From assembly GCF_017742215.1 (NCBI RefSeq), contig NZ_JAGHKP010000001.1:1364001-1428000 (forward strand): a stretch of 64,000 nucleotides of DNA. The letters run 5' to 3'. A program made the translations under genes and the position numbers. Of the stretch, positions 8,995 through 19,587 are shown piece by piece. Below the pieces are notes generated by a model. The model did no database searches, was not told the origin of the DNA, and saw only the letters and a list, made by a program, of their open reading frames with translations. Origin of the DNA: Chitinophaga chungangae (GTDB lineage Bacteria > Bacteroidota > Bacteroidia > Chitinophagales > Chitinophagaceae). Numbering within the stretch: the stretch's first letter is position 1; each line of letters opens with the position of its first letter.

Positions 8995-10203
8995 TTAACC
9001 TTTGAAACGGTTGAAGGAGAACAGTTCCGCATCCGGGCATTTTTTGCCCTGTACCAGCTTACAAACGACCTCCGCGGCGATCTGGCTGAAAGTAATGCCG
9101 TTGCCGCCGAAACCGAGTGCGAAATAAGTATGCGGCATTTTGGAATATTCGCCGATGTAGGGCAGGCCGTCCTGCGTATTGCCGAAAGTGCCCGTCCAGG
9201 CAAACTCCTGCCGGAAGCCGAGCTGCGGGAACCTTTTCTGCACGTCTTTTTCAAGCTGACGGGCTTTCAGTTTGAGCAGTTTATCGCGCCGGTGCGGGTT
9301 GTAATAATCTTCGTCGCGCCCGCCGGCGATAATGCGGCCGTCCGGCGTGGTGCGCATGTACAGGTAAGGCTGTTTGGTTTCCCATATGAGGCTATCGCGG
9401 TACCAGGCCGGCCCGCTCTCGCGGTGGTCGCTGGCGATGGCGTAAGTGGACTGCAGTTTCACGATCCCGGCGGGCACATATTGCAGCGCTTCGTACCCGG
9501 TGGCGATCACGATGTGCCGGGTGCGGATCACCGGGCCGCCGTCCGTAAGCAATTCCGCGCCGTTTTTATGGAAGCGGATATTTTTCACCAACGTGCGGTC
9601 GAATACCCGCGCGCCTTTGCGGATGTTGTGCTGATGCAGGGCATGCGTAAGCAGGTAAGCGTCCGTTTGCGCGGCAGTGGCGCTCCGGATGGCACCCGGG
9701 TTGTTGAGGCCCATTTTGTTTTTCAGCGTGGCGGCGCTCCACCATTCCACTTCGAGGCCCATGGCGAGACGGGCTTCGTATTCTTTTTTGAGCATCGGCA
9801 GGTCTTTTTTGAACGATGCCAGCAGCAGGCTGTCTTTACGCTCGAACAACGGTTCTTTTAACTTTTTTACGGTCCTTTCCAGTTCGCCGACAGACGCCGC
9901 GCAAAGCGCATAAGCTCTTTCCGCGCCCGTTTTCCCGATCTTTTCCGTGAGCTGCGTCAGCGGCACGTCTATTTCGTACTGAAGGAGGGAAGTGCTGGCG
10001 CAGGTGCTGCCCAGGCCCACGGTGCGCGCATCCGCCACGGTGCATTCCAGCCCCGCGTTCACCAGTGCGTACGCGGTGAGCGCGCCGGAAACGCCCGCGC
10101 CTATAACGGTAACGGCCGTACGTATATCCCGGTCCAGTTTTGGATATTCGTACGGAAGCCCGTTTTTGACCAGCGAAAAAGGATAACCGGAATTGAGGTC
10201 CAC
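8995..10203 (-). CDS. FAD-dependent DAO-family oxidoreductase
   Basis: 402 aa. A Rossmann FAD motif, VIGAGVSGALTAYAL, lies at residues ~34-48, preceded by ~30 residues with the NSGYPFSLVKNGL stretch seen in gamma-glutamylputrescine oxidase-like relatives. The C terminus has the second FAD-contact motif of the DAO fold (GFGGNGITFSQ). These soluble enzymes oxidise C-N bonds of amino acids or amines to imines with hydrogen peroxide formation. No C-terminal Rieske domain is present, unlike some Bacteroidota relatives. The substrate is unknown and there are no amine-catabolism neighbours. The 217-bp gap downstream to the FrnE-like gene holds nothing I recognise except that gene's -7 box. Confidence 0.85.
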   Translation of the reverse strand: MDLNSGYPFSLVKNGLPYEYPKLDRDIRTAVTVIGAGVSGALTAYALVNAGLECTVADARTVGLGSTCASTSLLQYEIDVPLTQLTEKIGKTGAERAYALCAASVGELERTVKKLKEPLFERKDSLLLASFKKDLPMLKKEYEARLAMGLEVEWWSAATLKNKMGLNNPGAIRSATAAQTDAYLLTHALHQHNIRKGARVFDRTLVKNIRFHKNGAELLTDGGPVIRTRHIVIATGYEALQYVPAGIVKLQSTYAIASDHRESGPAWYRDSLIWETKQPYLYMRTTPDGRIIAGGRDEDYYNPHRRDKLLKLKARQLEKDVQKRFPQLGFRQEFAWTGTFGNTQDGLPYIGEYSKMPHTYFALGFGGNGITFSQIAAEVVCKLVQGKKCPDAELFSFNRFKG

Positions 10204-10235
10204 AAGCAGGTGATTTAAAACTTAGGAATTACCGC

Positions 10236-10243
10236 TACATTTG
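10236..10243 (+). promoter_or_regulatory. Candidate -7 box (TACATTTG) upstream of the permease gene
   Basis: Exact TAnnTTTG match, 133 bp before the permease start and inside the divergent spacer; no clear -33 partner. A small hairpin (10248-10262) follows in the presumed leader. Confidence 0.35.
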
Positions 10244-10375
10244 AGCCGTCCGGAAACGGACGCCCCTGTGCTGAAAGTGAACGGTGCCCCGTTCCTAAAA
10301 CATTGATACCCAATAAATGTGACGGTGGTACGATTTTATGGCACCATTACATCATCAACACAAAATCTGTACCGC

Positions 10376-12763
10376 ATGTTCCGCAACCATTTCAAAATAG
10401 CGCTCCGTAATTGCTGGAAATTCCGCACTTACACCGTCATCAACCTGGCAGGCCTCGCCATCGGCCTTGCCGCCTGCTGGGTATTGCTCCTGTACGTGGG
10501 CCACGAACTGGGGTATGAACGGTTTCACAGGAATGCGGACCGGATCTGCCGCCTTGCCAGCCATGCCAGTTGGGAGGGGGGCAAACTGAACCTCGCTACT
10601 TCTTCCTTTAATTTCGGCCCCGTGCTGCAGCAGGATTACCCGGAGATTGTTTCATTTACGCGGGTGAGCGGCGAAGCCGGCGGTTTGCTGGGCAACGGGG
10701 AGCGCAGGCTGGAAGTGCCCGCGGCCATTTTTGCGGACAGCACTTTTCTCAACATCTTCACGTTCCCGCTGCTGGCGGGCGATGAGGCTACCGCGCTGAA
10801 AACGCCGCGTTCCGTGGTGCTTTCCGAAAGCCTCGCCCGCAAACTTTTCGGCGACCCCTTGCAGGCCCTGGGCAAAACAGTGACCTGGGACCGGAACTAC
10901 GCCGAAACGGTTACCGGTGTAATGAAAGATGCGCCGGGGCAGTCGCACCTGCATTTCGAAGCGTTGCGTTCCATGCCGGCGGATTTTACGGCGGGCTGGC
11001 AATCTTTCAGCATTTACACGTACCTGCTGCTGCGCCCCGAAGCGGATATAAAATCGCTGGAATCGAAGTTGCAAGGCTTTTACCCGAAATACCTGCAACC
11101 GCATATGGGCGAAGGCGTGGATTTTCATTTCGAGCTGCAGCCTTTAAAGGATATTCATTTGCAATCACACCTGGACTATGAGATCAGCGCGAACGGGAAT
11201 ATCCGGGTCGTGTATATTTTTTCCCTTATTGCGGCGCTGATCCTGCTGATCGCCTGCATCAACTACATGAACATTTCCACCGCGCGCGCATCCGTGCGGG
11301 TGCGGGAAGTGGGCGTGCGCAAATCGCTGGGCTCGGGCAGGGGACAGATCGCGCGGCTTTTCCTGACGGAATCTGTGCTGATAACGTTCACCGCCGCTGT
11401 GCTGGCCGCCGTGTTGGTGTCTGTGTCGCTGCCGGCGTTTAATGCTGTCTCCGGCATGCAGCTGGTCATCTGGAATTACGGTACCGGGTACACGCTGTTG
11501 ATTTTATTTGTTTTTGCGTTGTTCACCGGTCTTGCCGCGGGCGCATACCCCGCGCTGTTCATGGCCGGCTTCGAAACCATTACCGCGCTGAAAGGCAGGA
11601 TGAGCATGCGTTTTGGCAACGCAGGTTTCCGCAGGGTGCTGGTCACGTTCCAGTTTGCCGTGGCGGTGGCGCTTATCGCGGCATCTATCGTTACCTGGCG
11701 GCAGATGATGTTTGTGAGCGGGAAAGACCTTGGTTTCGCCAAAGACCAGGTGCTCACCTTTCACCTGCACGACGAAACGCTGCGCGGGCGCATCCCGGCT
11801 TTGCGGGAGCAGCTGATGAAAAACCCGTACGTACTGAATGTGTCCGCCGTGAGCAATCCCATCGGCGGCAATAATCTCGGCGGCAACGGCTTCAAGGCGA
11901 CAAAAAACGGCGAGCTGCAGTCATCCGTGAATACAAAAGAAATGATGGTGGATGAACGTTTCCTGGAAACGATGGACATTCCGGTCGTAAAAGGGCGTAA
12001 TTTCAGCATAAACAAGCCGGGAGAGCGTTACACCGCCATGCTGATCAACGAGACGATGGCAAAGGCCCTCGGGTTCGACGATCCCGTGGGAGAGGTGCTG
12101 CAATTCGACGTGGACACCATGGTGCTTAGCAGGCGTATTATCGGCGTGGTAAAAGATTTTCATACCTATTCGCTGCAACACAAGATCGCGCCGATGGCCA
12201 TGCTGATGGCGCCGGAGACGACGATGGAAGACAACCTGTACCTGCGCCTCGACAAAACGCACATCCCGGAAGCCTTGCGGCATATCGAAAAAGTGTACGC
12301 GGCTTTCGAAAAAAATTACCCGCTGTCGTACCAATTCCTCGACGAAAATTTTTCCCGGCAATACCGCCTGGAAAACACGCAACGCCGGCTGTTCCTGGCT
12401 TTCACAGGCCTGGCGATCTTTATTGCCTGCATGGGTCTGTTCGGCCTGGCTGCTTTTACGGCGGAGCAGCGCACCAAAGAGATTGGCGTGCGCAAAGTGC
12501 TGGGCGCCTCCATCGCGCATATCACGGCCCTGCTGGCCGGCGGTTTTCTCAAGCTGGTGCTTATTTCCGTGGCCATCGCGGTACCGCTGGCATGGTGGGC
12601 GATGAGCTCCTGGCTGAAAGATTTTGCATACCGGATCGACCTCAGCTGGTGGATGTTCGCCGCCGCGGGCGCCGTTGCGCTGCTGATCGCCTTCCTGACC
12701 GTGGGTTACCAGGCCGTAAGGGCCGCCACGGCCAATCCCGCCGATACGCTCAGGGCCGAATAA
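10376..12763 (+). CDS. MacB/FtsX-type ABC transporter permease
   Basis: 795 aa from the ATG at 10376 (MFRNHFKIALRN, the usual start of this Bacteroidota family). One membrane helix lies at about residues 20-40, followed by a MacB-like periplasmic core domain. An FtsX module occupies ~278-400, then a second periplasmic domain and a second FtsX module at ~672-785 (TKEIGVRKVLGAS is the characteristic cytoplasmic motif). The tail ANPADTLRAE is typical. Such double-FtsX permeases couple a cytoplasmic ATPase to periplasmic export or mechanotransmission. No ATPase gene is adjacent, so its partner is elsewhere or shared. Substrate is unknown. Confidence 0.9.
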   Translation: MFRNHFKIALRNCWKFRTYTVINLAGLAIGLAACWVLLLYVGHELGYERFHRNADRICRLASHASWEGGKLNLATSSFNFGPVLQQDYPEIVSFTRVSGEAGGLLGNGERRLEVPAAIFADSTFLNIFTFPLLAGDEATALKTPRSVVLSESLARKLFGDPLQALGKTVTWDRNYAETVTGVMKDAPGQSHLHFEALRSMPADFTAGWQSFSIYTYLLLRPEADIKSLESKLQGFYPKYLQPHMGEGVDFHFELQPLKDIHLQSHLDYEISANGNIRVVYIFSLIAALILLIACINYMNISTARASVRVREVGVRKSLGSGRGQIARLFLTESVLITFTAAVLAAVLVSVSLPAFNAVSGMQLVIWNYGTGYTLLILFVFALFTGLAAGAYPALFMAGFETITALKGRMSMRFGNAGFRRVLVTFQFAVAVALIAASIVTWRQMMFVSGKDLGFAKDQVLTFHLHDETLRGRIPALREQLMKNPYVLNVSAVSNPIGGNNLGGNGFKATKNGELQSSVNTKEMMVDERFLETMDIPVVKGRNFSINKPGERYTAMLINETMAKALGFDDPVGEVLQFDVDTMVLSRRIIGVVKDFHTYSLQHKIAPMAMLMAPETTMEDNLYLRLDKTHIPEALRHIEKVYAAFEKNYPLSYQFLDENFSRQYRLENTQRRLFLAFTGLAIFIACMGLFGLAAFTAEQRTKEIGVRKVLGASIAHITALLAGGFLKLVLISVAIAVPLAWWAMSSWLKDFAYRIDLSWWMFAAAGAVALLIAFLTVGYQAVRAATANPADTLRAE

Positions 12764-12789
12764 AGCCCCGTTTTCCTTATATTTAGGGA

Positions 12790-13374
12790 ATGTTATTCAG
12801 AATGAAGCAGCTCAGGGCCATCCGCGAAGGAAAGGTGACGCTGGCATACCGGAACTGGAAAAAATCCGCACTGAAGGCAGGCAGTACACAGCTGACGGCC
12901 TACGGCCAGCTGATGATAGACGAAGTGACGCCCGTTCCCGAATCGGACATCACCGAAGCCAGCGCCCGCGCATCCGGTTATGCGGGCAAAGCGGCGCTGA
13001 TGGAAGAACTTGCCAAACACCCGGCGGGGCAATTGTACCGCATCCGTTTTCATTATCTTGGTGAAGACCCGCGCATTGCATTGCGGGAGAACAATGAAAT
13101 TACCGAAGCGGAAATGGCCGGCATCCTCAAAAAACTCGCTTCCCTCGACAAACACAGCGCCATCGGCCCCTGGACGAAACAGGCGCTCACCGCCATCAGC
13201 CGCCACCCGGAAGAAAGGGCGGCAGACCTGGCCGCCGCGCTGCGGATGGACAAAGACTGGCTAAAGCTCAATATCCGCAAACTGAAGAACCTGGGGCTTA
13301 CCGAGAGCATGAAGATCGGTTACAGGATCAGTCCGCGCGGGGAGGAAGTGCTCGCTGCCATGAAGCGGCAGTAG
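12790..13374 (+). CDS. ASCH/PUA-like domain fused to a C-terminal winged helix
   Basis: 194 aa. The N-terminal stretch, LRAIREGKVTLAYRNWKKSALKAGS followed after a gap by a YRIRFHYLG strand, matches the pattern of ASCH domains (a PUA-like beta-barrel associated with RNA or nucleotide binding); the 12790 start is kept because the motif begins with these residues. Residues ~115-194 look like a winged helix with MarR-like features (ISRHPEERAADLAAALRMDKDWLKLNIRKLKNLGL ... ISPRGEEVL, quoted in two parts of one helix-turn-helix). I infer a nucleic-acid-binding protein. It starts 26 bp after the permease stop and may be co-transcribed. Family assignment is by pattern only. Confidence 0.6.
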   Translation: MLFRMKQLRAIREGKVTLAYRNWKKSALKAGSTQLTAYGQLMIDEVTPVPESDITEASARASGYAGKAALMEELAKHPAGQLYRIRFHYLGEDPRIALRENNEITEAEMAGILKKLASLDKHSAIGPWTKQALTAISRHPEERAADLAAALRMDKDWLKLNIRKLKNLGLTESMKIGYRISPRGEEVLAAMKRQ

Positions 13375-13439
13375 CCGTTCCCGTTCATCCCGCAACGTTT
13401 TTTTTAACAAAATAATATCCCTAGATTACCGCCCGTAAT

Positions 13440-15413
13440 ATGATCAACAAAATTATGCTTGCAAATCAGCCAACAACCTGCCGGCTGGCGGCATTCCTCG
13501 GAATGTTATGCCTGCCCGCCATGGTATCAGCGCAAAGCGCACAGAGCACATCCAAATTTAGCCAGTATGAAGCATTCAAACCGGTATTTTACCTCACAGA
13601 CGGCACCGAAGAACGCACTGCCAGCGGCCGACCGGGCGTAAAATACTGGCAGAACACCGCGGATTACAAGATAGACGTGACCTTCGACGATCAGAAAGAG
13701 ACCATTTCCGGCAGCGTGCTGATCACGTATAAAAACAACAGCCCGGAAAACCTGCCGTTCCTTTGGCTGCAGCTGGACCAGAACATTTACGACGCACAGT
13801 CGCGCGGTTCCATTTCCACCGGCGGCATGGGCCGCTGGGGCAACCGTAATTTCGACGGCGGCTACACCATCGGCAACGTATCCGTCATCACCGCCGGCAA
13901 AGAACAGAAAGCGGAGCATCAGATTTCGGACACGCGCATGCGCGTAGACCTTCCGCAGGCGCTGAAAGCCAAAGGCGGCATCGTGCAGCTCAAAGTGCAG
14001 TTCTCTTTCCCGATCCCGGCGTACGGCACAGACCGTATGGGCATTCTCAAAACGAAAAACGGCAATATCTACGAAATAGCGCAGTGGTACCCGCGCATGT
14101 GCGTGTTCGACAACGTGCTGGGCTGGAACACGCTGCCATACCTCGGCCAGGGCGAGTTTTACCTGGAATACGGCAACATCGAGTACAGCATCAACGCGCC
14201 GGCGAATCACATCGTGGTAGGCTCCGGTCAGCTGCTGAACCCCGCCGAAGTACTTACCCCCGTTCAGTTGCAGCGTTACAAACAGGCGCAGCAGAGCGAT
14301 AAGACCGTGATGCTCCGCGACCGCGGCGAAGTGACCGATCCCGCTTCACGCCCCGCCAAACAGCGCCTTACCTGGAAATTCAAATGCAACAACACGAGAG
14401 ACGTGGCCTGGGCTTCTTCCCCGGCCTTCATCTGGGACGCTGCACGCATGAACCTGCCCGGCGGCAAAAAAGCGCTGGCCATGAGCGTGTACCCTGACGA
14501 AAGCGCCGGAGATACCGCCTGGAGCCGCTCCACCGAATACGTAAAAGGCTGCATCGAACATTATTCCGAAAAATGGTATCCTTATACCTATCCTGTTGCA
14601 GTGAACGTGGCCGGCATCGTTGGCGGCATGGAATACCCCGGCATCGTGTTCTGCTCTTCCCGCGCGCAGCGCGCCGGCCTCTGGGGCGTTACCAACCACG
14701 AATTCGGGCACAACTGGTTCCCGATGATCGTGGGCAGCAACGAAAGGCGTTTTGCATGGATGGACGAAGGTTTCAACACCTTCATCAACGGCATTGCAGA
14801 CAAGGCTTTCAACAACGGCGAATACGGCAATAAAAACCGCGACCGTCATAACATGAGCCGTTCGATGTACATGGATTCCTCCGGCATCCTGCACCGGCCG
14901 GACATTGTAGCTCAACGCAGCCTCGGCGTGCTGGCATATTACAAACCCGCCGTGGGCCTCGATCTGCTGAGAGAGGAAATTCTCGGCGAAGAACGTTTCG
15001 ACAAAGCATTCCGTTATTATATCGATAACTGGGCGTTCAAACATCCCACGCAGTGGGACTTCTTCCGCGCGATTGAAAACAGCAGCGGCGAAAGTCTCGA
15101 CTGGTTCTGGCGCTCGTGGATACTGAACAACTGGAAAGTAGACATGGCGGTAGCACCGGTGACCTACCAGAACGATAGCACCGCGGTGGTTACGCTGGAA
15201 TGCCTGGAACAGGCGCCGATGCCGGTGACCGTTGATATTAAAATGGAAGACGGCAGCGTGAAAAGACTGAAATTCCCCGTTGAGATATGGCAGAGCGGGC
15301 CGACCTTCCGTTTCCGCCAGACCGTTTCAGGGAAGATCTCCAGCGTAACTGTTGATCCCGAAAGGCGTTTGCCGGACGTGAACAGCGCGAACAACAGCTG
15401 GACAAAACAATAA
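13440..15413 (+). CDS. M1-family (gluzincin) metallopeptidase, exported
   Basis: 657 aa with an N-terminal signal region ending near VSAQ (residue ~32). The zinc site is HEFGH at 420-424, followed 18 residues later by the third ligand E443 in DEGFNTF, the exact HExxHx18E spacing of aminopeptidase N-like enzymes. An N-terminal beta-sandwich typical of M1 proteins precedes it (residues ~60-260). GGMEYPG at ~395-401 corresponds to the GAMEN exopeptidase loop, here GGMEY. I infer periplasmic or surface peptide trimming. A terminator hairpin follows. Confidence 0.92.
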   Translation: MINKIMLANQPTTCRLAAFLGMLCLPAMVSAQSAQSTSKFSQYEAFKPVFYLTDGTEERTASGRPGVKYWQNTADYKIDVTFDDQKETISGSVLITYKNNSPENLPFLWLQLDQNIYDAQSRGSISTGGMGRWGNRNFDGGYTIGNVSVITAGKEQKAEHQISDTRMRVDLPQALKAKGGIVQLKVQFSFPIPAYGTDRMGILKTKNGNIYEIAQWYPRMCVFDNVLGWNTLPYLGQGEFYLEYGNIEYSINAPANHIVVGSGQLLNPAEVLTPVQLQRYKQAQQSDKTVMLRDRGEVTDPASRPAKQRLTWKFKCNNTRDVAWASSPAFIWDAARMNLPGGKKALAMSVYPDESAGDTAWSRSTEYVKGCIEHYSEKWYPYTYPVAVNVAGIVGGMEYPGIVFCSSRAQRAGLWGVTNHEFGHNWFPMIVGSNERRFAWMDEGFNTFINGIADKAFNNGEYGNKNRDRHNMSRSMYMDSSGILHRPDIVAQRSLGVLAYYKPAVGLDLLREEILGEERFDKAFRYYIDNWAFKHPTQWDFFRAIENSSGESLDWFWRSWILNNWKVDMAVAPVTYQNDSTAVVTLECLEQAPMPVTVDIKMEDGSVKRLKFPVEIWQSGPTFRFRQTVSGKISSVTVDPERRLPDVNSANNSWTKQ

Positions 15414-15431
15414 AAATTCAAAATTACCGGG

Positions 15432-15458
15432 AAAGGGCGCTGAAAGGCGCCTTTTTCA
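15432..15458 (+). terminator. Intrinsic terminator after the M1 peptidase gene
   Basis: 9-bp stem with one G-T wobble (15432-15440 with 15447-15455, loop TGAAAG) running into a T-tract, 19 bp after the stop codon. Confidence 0.75.
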
Positions 15459-15531
15459 TTTCCACGGCGCATTGCCCGACAGGAAAATCCGATCTAAATC
15501 GTTATCTTACAAGCACAGTTCCACGAGTTCC

Positions 15532-18500
15532 ATGTTACAGAAATTATACCTGTTACTGTTTTTTTGCCTGGTACTGAACAGCAGCGATGCACAGCAGTCA
15601 CCGCGCGAATTTAGTACGCTTAACATCCATCACGGCCTATCCAACAACCAGGTGAATTGCATTTACAAGGATGCAAAAGGTTTTCTTTGGTTTGGCACCA
15701 TGGGAGGGCTGAACCGTTACGACGGCAGCAGTTTCCGTCATTTCCGCCACAGCATCGCCGATTCGCTTTCCCTCAGCGACGATTATATCATGGGCATTTT
15801 TGCCGCGCCCGGCAACCGGATGTATGTGAAAACGCGCAACGGCGATAATTTGTACGACCCGGTGCTGGAACGTTTTACCCCGGCCGCGGCCTGGCTGAAA
15901 AGCCTGGAGCTGCCGCAAACCGGCGTGAGCAGCCTGTTGTTGTCCGGCGATACCTGCTGGCTGGCGTATGCGGATTCCGGTCTGTACCGGACCGTTGCCG
16001 GCGGGAAGGCGGAGCGGATCAGGCTGAACAATCCGCGCGGCGCGCGCATCGCCGATATCCGGAAAGAAAACGACCGGCATCTTATGCTGCTGTACATGGA
16101 CGGCGGCCTCACACGGCTCGACGCGCGCAGCGGGCGCAGCCTGATGGAAACGGATACCTTGCTGGCACACATGACCAAACCGCCGCTTTCGCTTCAACTG
16201 TTCATAGACGCGCAGCAGGAACTGTGGATGTACATGCCAGGCAGCGATTTCGGGGCCTTGCATTACAATCCCCGCAGCGGCGCGATACGCCGGTTTTCCA
16301 AAAGGAATATGATGCTGAACAACGACATCGTGAACAGCATCATCCAGGATACGCACGGCCGCATCTGGATCGGGACGGACCATGGCGGCGTGAACGTGGT
16401 CGATAAAAAAGACTATAGCGTCAGCTATATCACCAGCCGTTCGGAAGATACCAAAAGCATCGCGGAGAATGCGATCTATGCGCTGTATAAGGACGATCAG
16501 GGCATCATCTGGTGCGGCACCTACAAACGCGGCGTGAGTTATTACGCGGAAAACAAAATGAAATTCCGCCTCTACGAGCATAAACACGGTATCGAAGGCA
16601 GCCTGCCGTTCAACGATGTGAACTGTTTTGCGGAAGACAGCAAAGGCAATCTCTGGATCGGCACCAACGGCGGCGGGCTCCTATATTTCGACCGGAAAGC
16701 GCAAACTTTCAAACAATACAAACACAGTGCGGAGGACGATAACAGCATCAGCAACGATGTGATCGTGAGCCTTTATACAGACCGGTACGACAATCTATGG
16801 ATCGGGTATTATTTCGGCGGAATGGACTATTACAACCATCACCGGTTCGCGCATTACCGGCATAACCCGCAGGACCCGAACAGCCTGGCCAATAAAACCG
16901 TCTGGAAGATCTACCGCGACCGCCGCAACACTTTCTGGATCGGCACTTTGGGCGGCGGGCTGGACCGTTTCGACCCGGGCAACGGCATTTTTTACCACAA
17001 CAGCGAAGACCAGTCCAATTCCGTACATTCCAATTACATCACCGCATTCGCGGAAACGCCTTCCGGCGACCTGTGGATCTCCACGGCTTACGGCATCGAC
17101 GTGCTGGACAAATCGAAAGGCATCTTTATCCATCTTCTGCACGCCACGCACGGCCTCAGCAACGACAATGTAAGCTCCCTGCTCTGCGACAGCCGCGGGC
17201 ACATGTGGGCGGGCACGCGGGAAGGGCTCAGTTTGTTCGACCCAACCACGCGCACTTTCCGCACTTTCCGCACCGAGCACGGTTTGCCGGACGATAATAT
17301 CATCAGCATCCTGGAAGACCGCCAGGGCCATATCTGGGTAAGCACCTCGCGGGGATTGAGCAAAATTGCGGTGGAAGAAGGAAAGGACGGCGTACGCATC
17401 AAATGCAGGAATTACGACGACGACGACGGCCTGCAGGGCAAGGTGTTCAACGTAAATGCCGCGCTCAGCCTGCGAAGCGGCGAAATGGTCTTTGGAGGCG
17501 CCGATGGTTTTAATATCTTCCAGCCGGAAGAGATCAGGCAATATCATACCGCGCCGGCGCTGGTGTTCACCAGCCTGCAGCTTTTCAACAAAGCCGTGGG
17601 CGTCAATGAAAAATTCCGCAACCATGTAGTGCTGCCGGCCGCGCTTCCCGAAATGAAAGCGCTGGAATTGCGCTACAACGAAAATGATTTTTCCATCGAT
17701 TTTGCCTCGCTCAACTTCGTGCATTCCGACAAAAACCGTTACACGTATTTCCTGGAAGGTTTTAATAAGGAATGGATGGTAACAGACGGGCGTTCGCGGC
17801 GCATCACCTACACCAATATCAACCCGGGCGAATATACGCTGCATTTAAAAGCCGCCAACGAAGACGGGCAATGGAACAGCGACGGCATATCGCTGAAGAT
17901 CCGCATCCTGCCGCCGTTCTGGAAAACGCCCTGGGCATATGCGCTGTACATTATCCTGGCCATCGCGCTGCTGTATTTTTCGCGGAAGATGGTGATCAGC
18001 CGCGCGCACCGGCGCTTCGCGCTGCAACAGGAAAGAAAAGAAGCCCAGCGCTTGCACGACCTGGACATGATGAAGATCAAGCTGCTGACCAATGTGAGCC
18101 ATGAGTTCAGAACGCCCGTGGCGCTGATACTTTCGCCGATCGAAGACCTGCTCCGCAAAAGCGGCGACGCAGAAGAAAAACAACAGTTCCAGCTGATACG
18201 CCGTAACGCCAAACGCCTGCTGAACCTGGTGAACCAGTTGATGGACTTCCGCAAAATGGAATTGCAGGAACTGCGGCCCGTGCCCCAGAAGGGCGAGCTG
18301 ATGGGCTTTTTGGAAGAAGTGGCACAGTCTTTCTCCGACCTGGCCGAACGCAAGGGCGTGGAATTTTCCTACACCGCCAACTGCAGTCAGCTGAACGTGC
18401 TGTTCGACCACGACAAGGTGGAGCGTATTCTTTTTAACCTCCTGTCTAACGCGTTTAAATTCACGCCGCAGGGCGGAAGGGTGTCTGTTACGGCGGACGT

Positions 18501-19587
18501 AACGCTGGAGCCCACGCTGGCAACGCTGGAGCTGAAAGTGAAAGACACGGGCATCGGCATGCCGCCGGGGCAGTTGGAGAAGATCTTCGAACGGTTTTTC
18601 CAGAGCGACGAGCCGGGTCATTACGTGAACCAGGGCAGCGGTATCGGTCTTGCCATTACGCGTGAGTTCGTAAAACTGCACAATGGCGCCATCAACGTGG
18701 AAAGCGAGCCGGATAAAGGCACCTGTTTTACCGTAAGGCTGCCCTTCACGCCCGCGGGCCAGGCGGAGGAAACGGCGATAACGGCGCAGCCGCAGAAACT
18801 TTTGTCCGGCAACAAAAAGAAAAACCGGCACAAAAAGAAACAGACCATATTGATCGTGGAAGACAACGAGGACTTCCGTTTTTACCTGAAAGACAATCTC
18901 AAGGAACACTACGACATCATCGAAGCACAGGACGGCGCGGCGGGCTGGCAAACGGCGCTCAGCCAACTGCCGGACCTGGTGGTGAGCGACATCACCATGC
19001 CCGTGATGGACGGGGTGGAGCTTTGCCGCAAGATAGCCGCCGATGCGCGCACCCGGCACATCCCGGTGATACTGCTCACGGCGCTGGCCGGGGAAGGGGA
19101 ACAGCTGCGGGGGCTGGAAACCGGCGCGGCGGATTACCTCATCAAGCCGTTTAATTTCGAGATCATGTTGTCGCGCGTGCGCAATTTGCTGGCGCGGCAG
19201 GCGCCCGTGCAGCTGGTAATCCCGCAAAAAGAGCCGGAAGGGGCCAACGGTTTGACCGGCGATGAAAAATTCATGCAGAAAGCGTTGGAGATCGTTGAAA
19301 AACATTTGTCCGACCCGGGTTTTTCAGTAGAAGTGCTGAGCCGGGAACTGTGCATGAACCGGGTGTCCGTATACAAACGCATCTTCGCCCTTACAGGGCA
19401 TCCTCCCATAGAATTTATCAGAACGGTGCGCCTGCAAAGGGCGGCCATGCTGCTCACCAAAACGGAAATGAACATTACCGAGGTGGCGTATGAAGTGGGT
19501 TTCAACAATCCCAAATACTTCGCGCGGTATTTCAAGATGGCGTACCATATGCTGCCGTCCGCTTACGCCACGGCGATGAGGAAGTAA
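15532..19587 (+). CDS. Hybrid two-component system sensor/regulator (HTCS) of PUL 1
   Basis: 1351 aa from the ATG at 15532, which opens a signal peptide (MLQKLYLLLFFCLVLNSSDA). Order: two seven-bladed Reg_prop propellers (~25-715; repeated GLLYFDRKAQ/WIGTxGGGL-type blades), a Y_Y_Y domain (~729-790), one membrane helix (~800-822), a HisKA domain with phosphoacceptor H857 in NVSHEFRTPV, an HATPase domain (~960-1070), a receiver domain with D1153 (VVSDITMPVMDG), and an AraC-type DNA-binding domain (~1245-1350). Known HTCS bind an oligosaccharide with the periplasmic propellers and switch on the neighbouring sus operon. The susC gene starts 394 bp downstream on the same strand, so it is the obvious target. 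The ligand is unknown. Confidence 0.95.
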   Translation: MLQKLYLLLFFCLVLNSSDAQQSPREFSTLNIHHGLSNNQVNCIYKDAKGFLWFGTMGGLNRYDGSSFRHFRHSIADSLSLSDDYIMGIFAAPGNRMYVKTRNGDNLYDPVLERFTPAAAWLKSLELPQTGVSSLLLSGDTCWLAYADSGLYRTVAGGKAERIRLNNPRGARIADIRKENDRHLMLLYMDGGLTRLDARSGRSLMETDTLLAHMTKPPLSLQLFIDAQQELWMYMPGSDFGALHYNPRSGAIRRFSKRNMMLNNDIVNSIIQDTHGRIWIGTDHGGVNVVDKKDYSVSYITSRSEDTKSIAENAIYALYKDDQGIIWCGTYKRGVSYYAENKMKFRLYEHKHGIEGSLPFNDVNCFAEDSKGNLWIGTNGGGLLYFDRKAQTFKQYKHSAEDDNSISNDVIVSLYTDRYDNLWIGYYFGGMDYYNHHRFAHYRHNPQDPNSLANKTVWKIYRDRRNTFWIGTLGGGLDRFDPGNGIFYHNSEDQSNSVHSNYITAFAETPSGDLWISTAYGIDVLDKSKGIFIHLLHATHGLSNDNVSSLLCDSRGHMWAGTREGLSLFDPTTRTFRTFRTEHGLPDDNIISILEDRQGHIWVSTSRGLSKIAVEEGKDGVRIKCRNYDDDDGLQGKVFNVNAALSLRSGEMVFGGADGFNIFQPEEIRQYHTAPALVFTSLQLFNKAVGVNEKFRNHVVLPAALPEMKALELRYNENDFSIDFASLNFVHSDKNRYTYFLEGFNKEWMVTDGRSRRITYTNINPGEYTLHLKAANEDGQWNSDGISLKIRILPPFWKTPWAYALYIILAIALLYFSRKMVISRAHRRFALQQERKEAQRLHDLDMMKIKLLTNVSHEFRTPVALILSPIEDLLRKSGDAEEKQQFQLIRRNAKRLLNLVNQLMDFRKMELQELRPVPQKGELMGFLEEVAQSFSDLAERKGVEFSYTANCSQLNVLFDHDKVERILFNLLSNAFKFTPQGGRVSVTADVTLEPTLATLELKVKDTGIGMPPGQLEKIFERFFQSDEPGHYVNQGSGIGLAITREFVKLHNGAINVESEPDKGTCFTVRLPFTPAGQAEETAITAQPQKLLSGNKKKNRHKKKQTILIVEDNEDFRFYLKDNLKEHYDIIEAQDGAAGWQTALSQLPDLVVSDITMPVMDGVELCRKIAADARTRHIPVILLTALAGEGEQLRGLETGAADYLIKPFNFEIMLSRVRNLLARQAPVQLVIPQKEPEGANGLTGDEKFMQKALEIVEKHLSDPGFSVEVLSRELCMNRVSVYKRIFALTGHPPIEFIRTVRLQRAAMLLTKTEMNITEVAYEVGFNNPKYFARYFKMAYHMLPSAYATAMRK

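Noticed and set aside
8941..9861. 306-codon open frame on the plus strand
   Set aside because: Antisense shadow of the DAO-family oxidoreductase, whose FAD motifs are unmistakable.
17845..19305. 486-codon open frame on the minus strand
   Set aside because: Antisense to the kinase and receiver part of the first HTCS; composition is His/Arg-rich as in other shadows.
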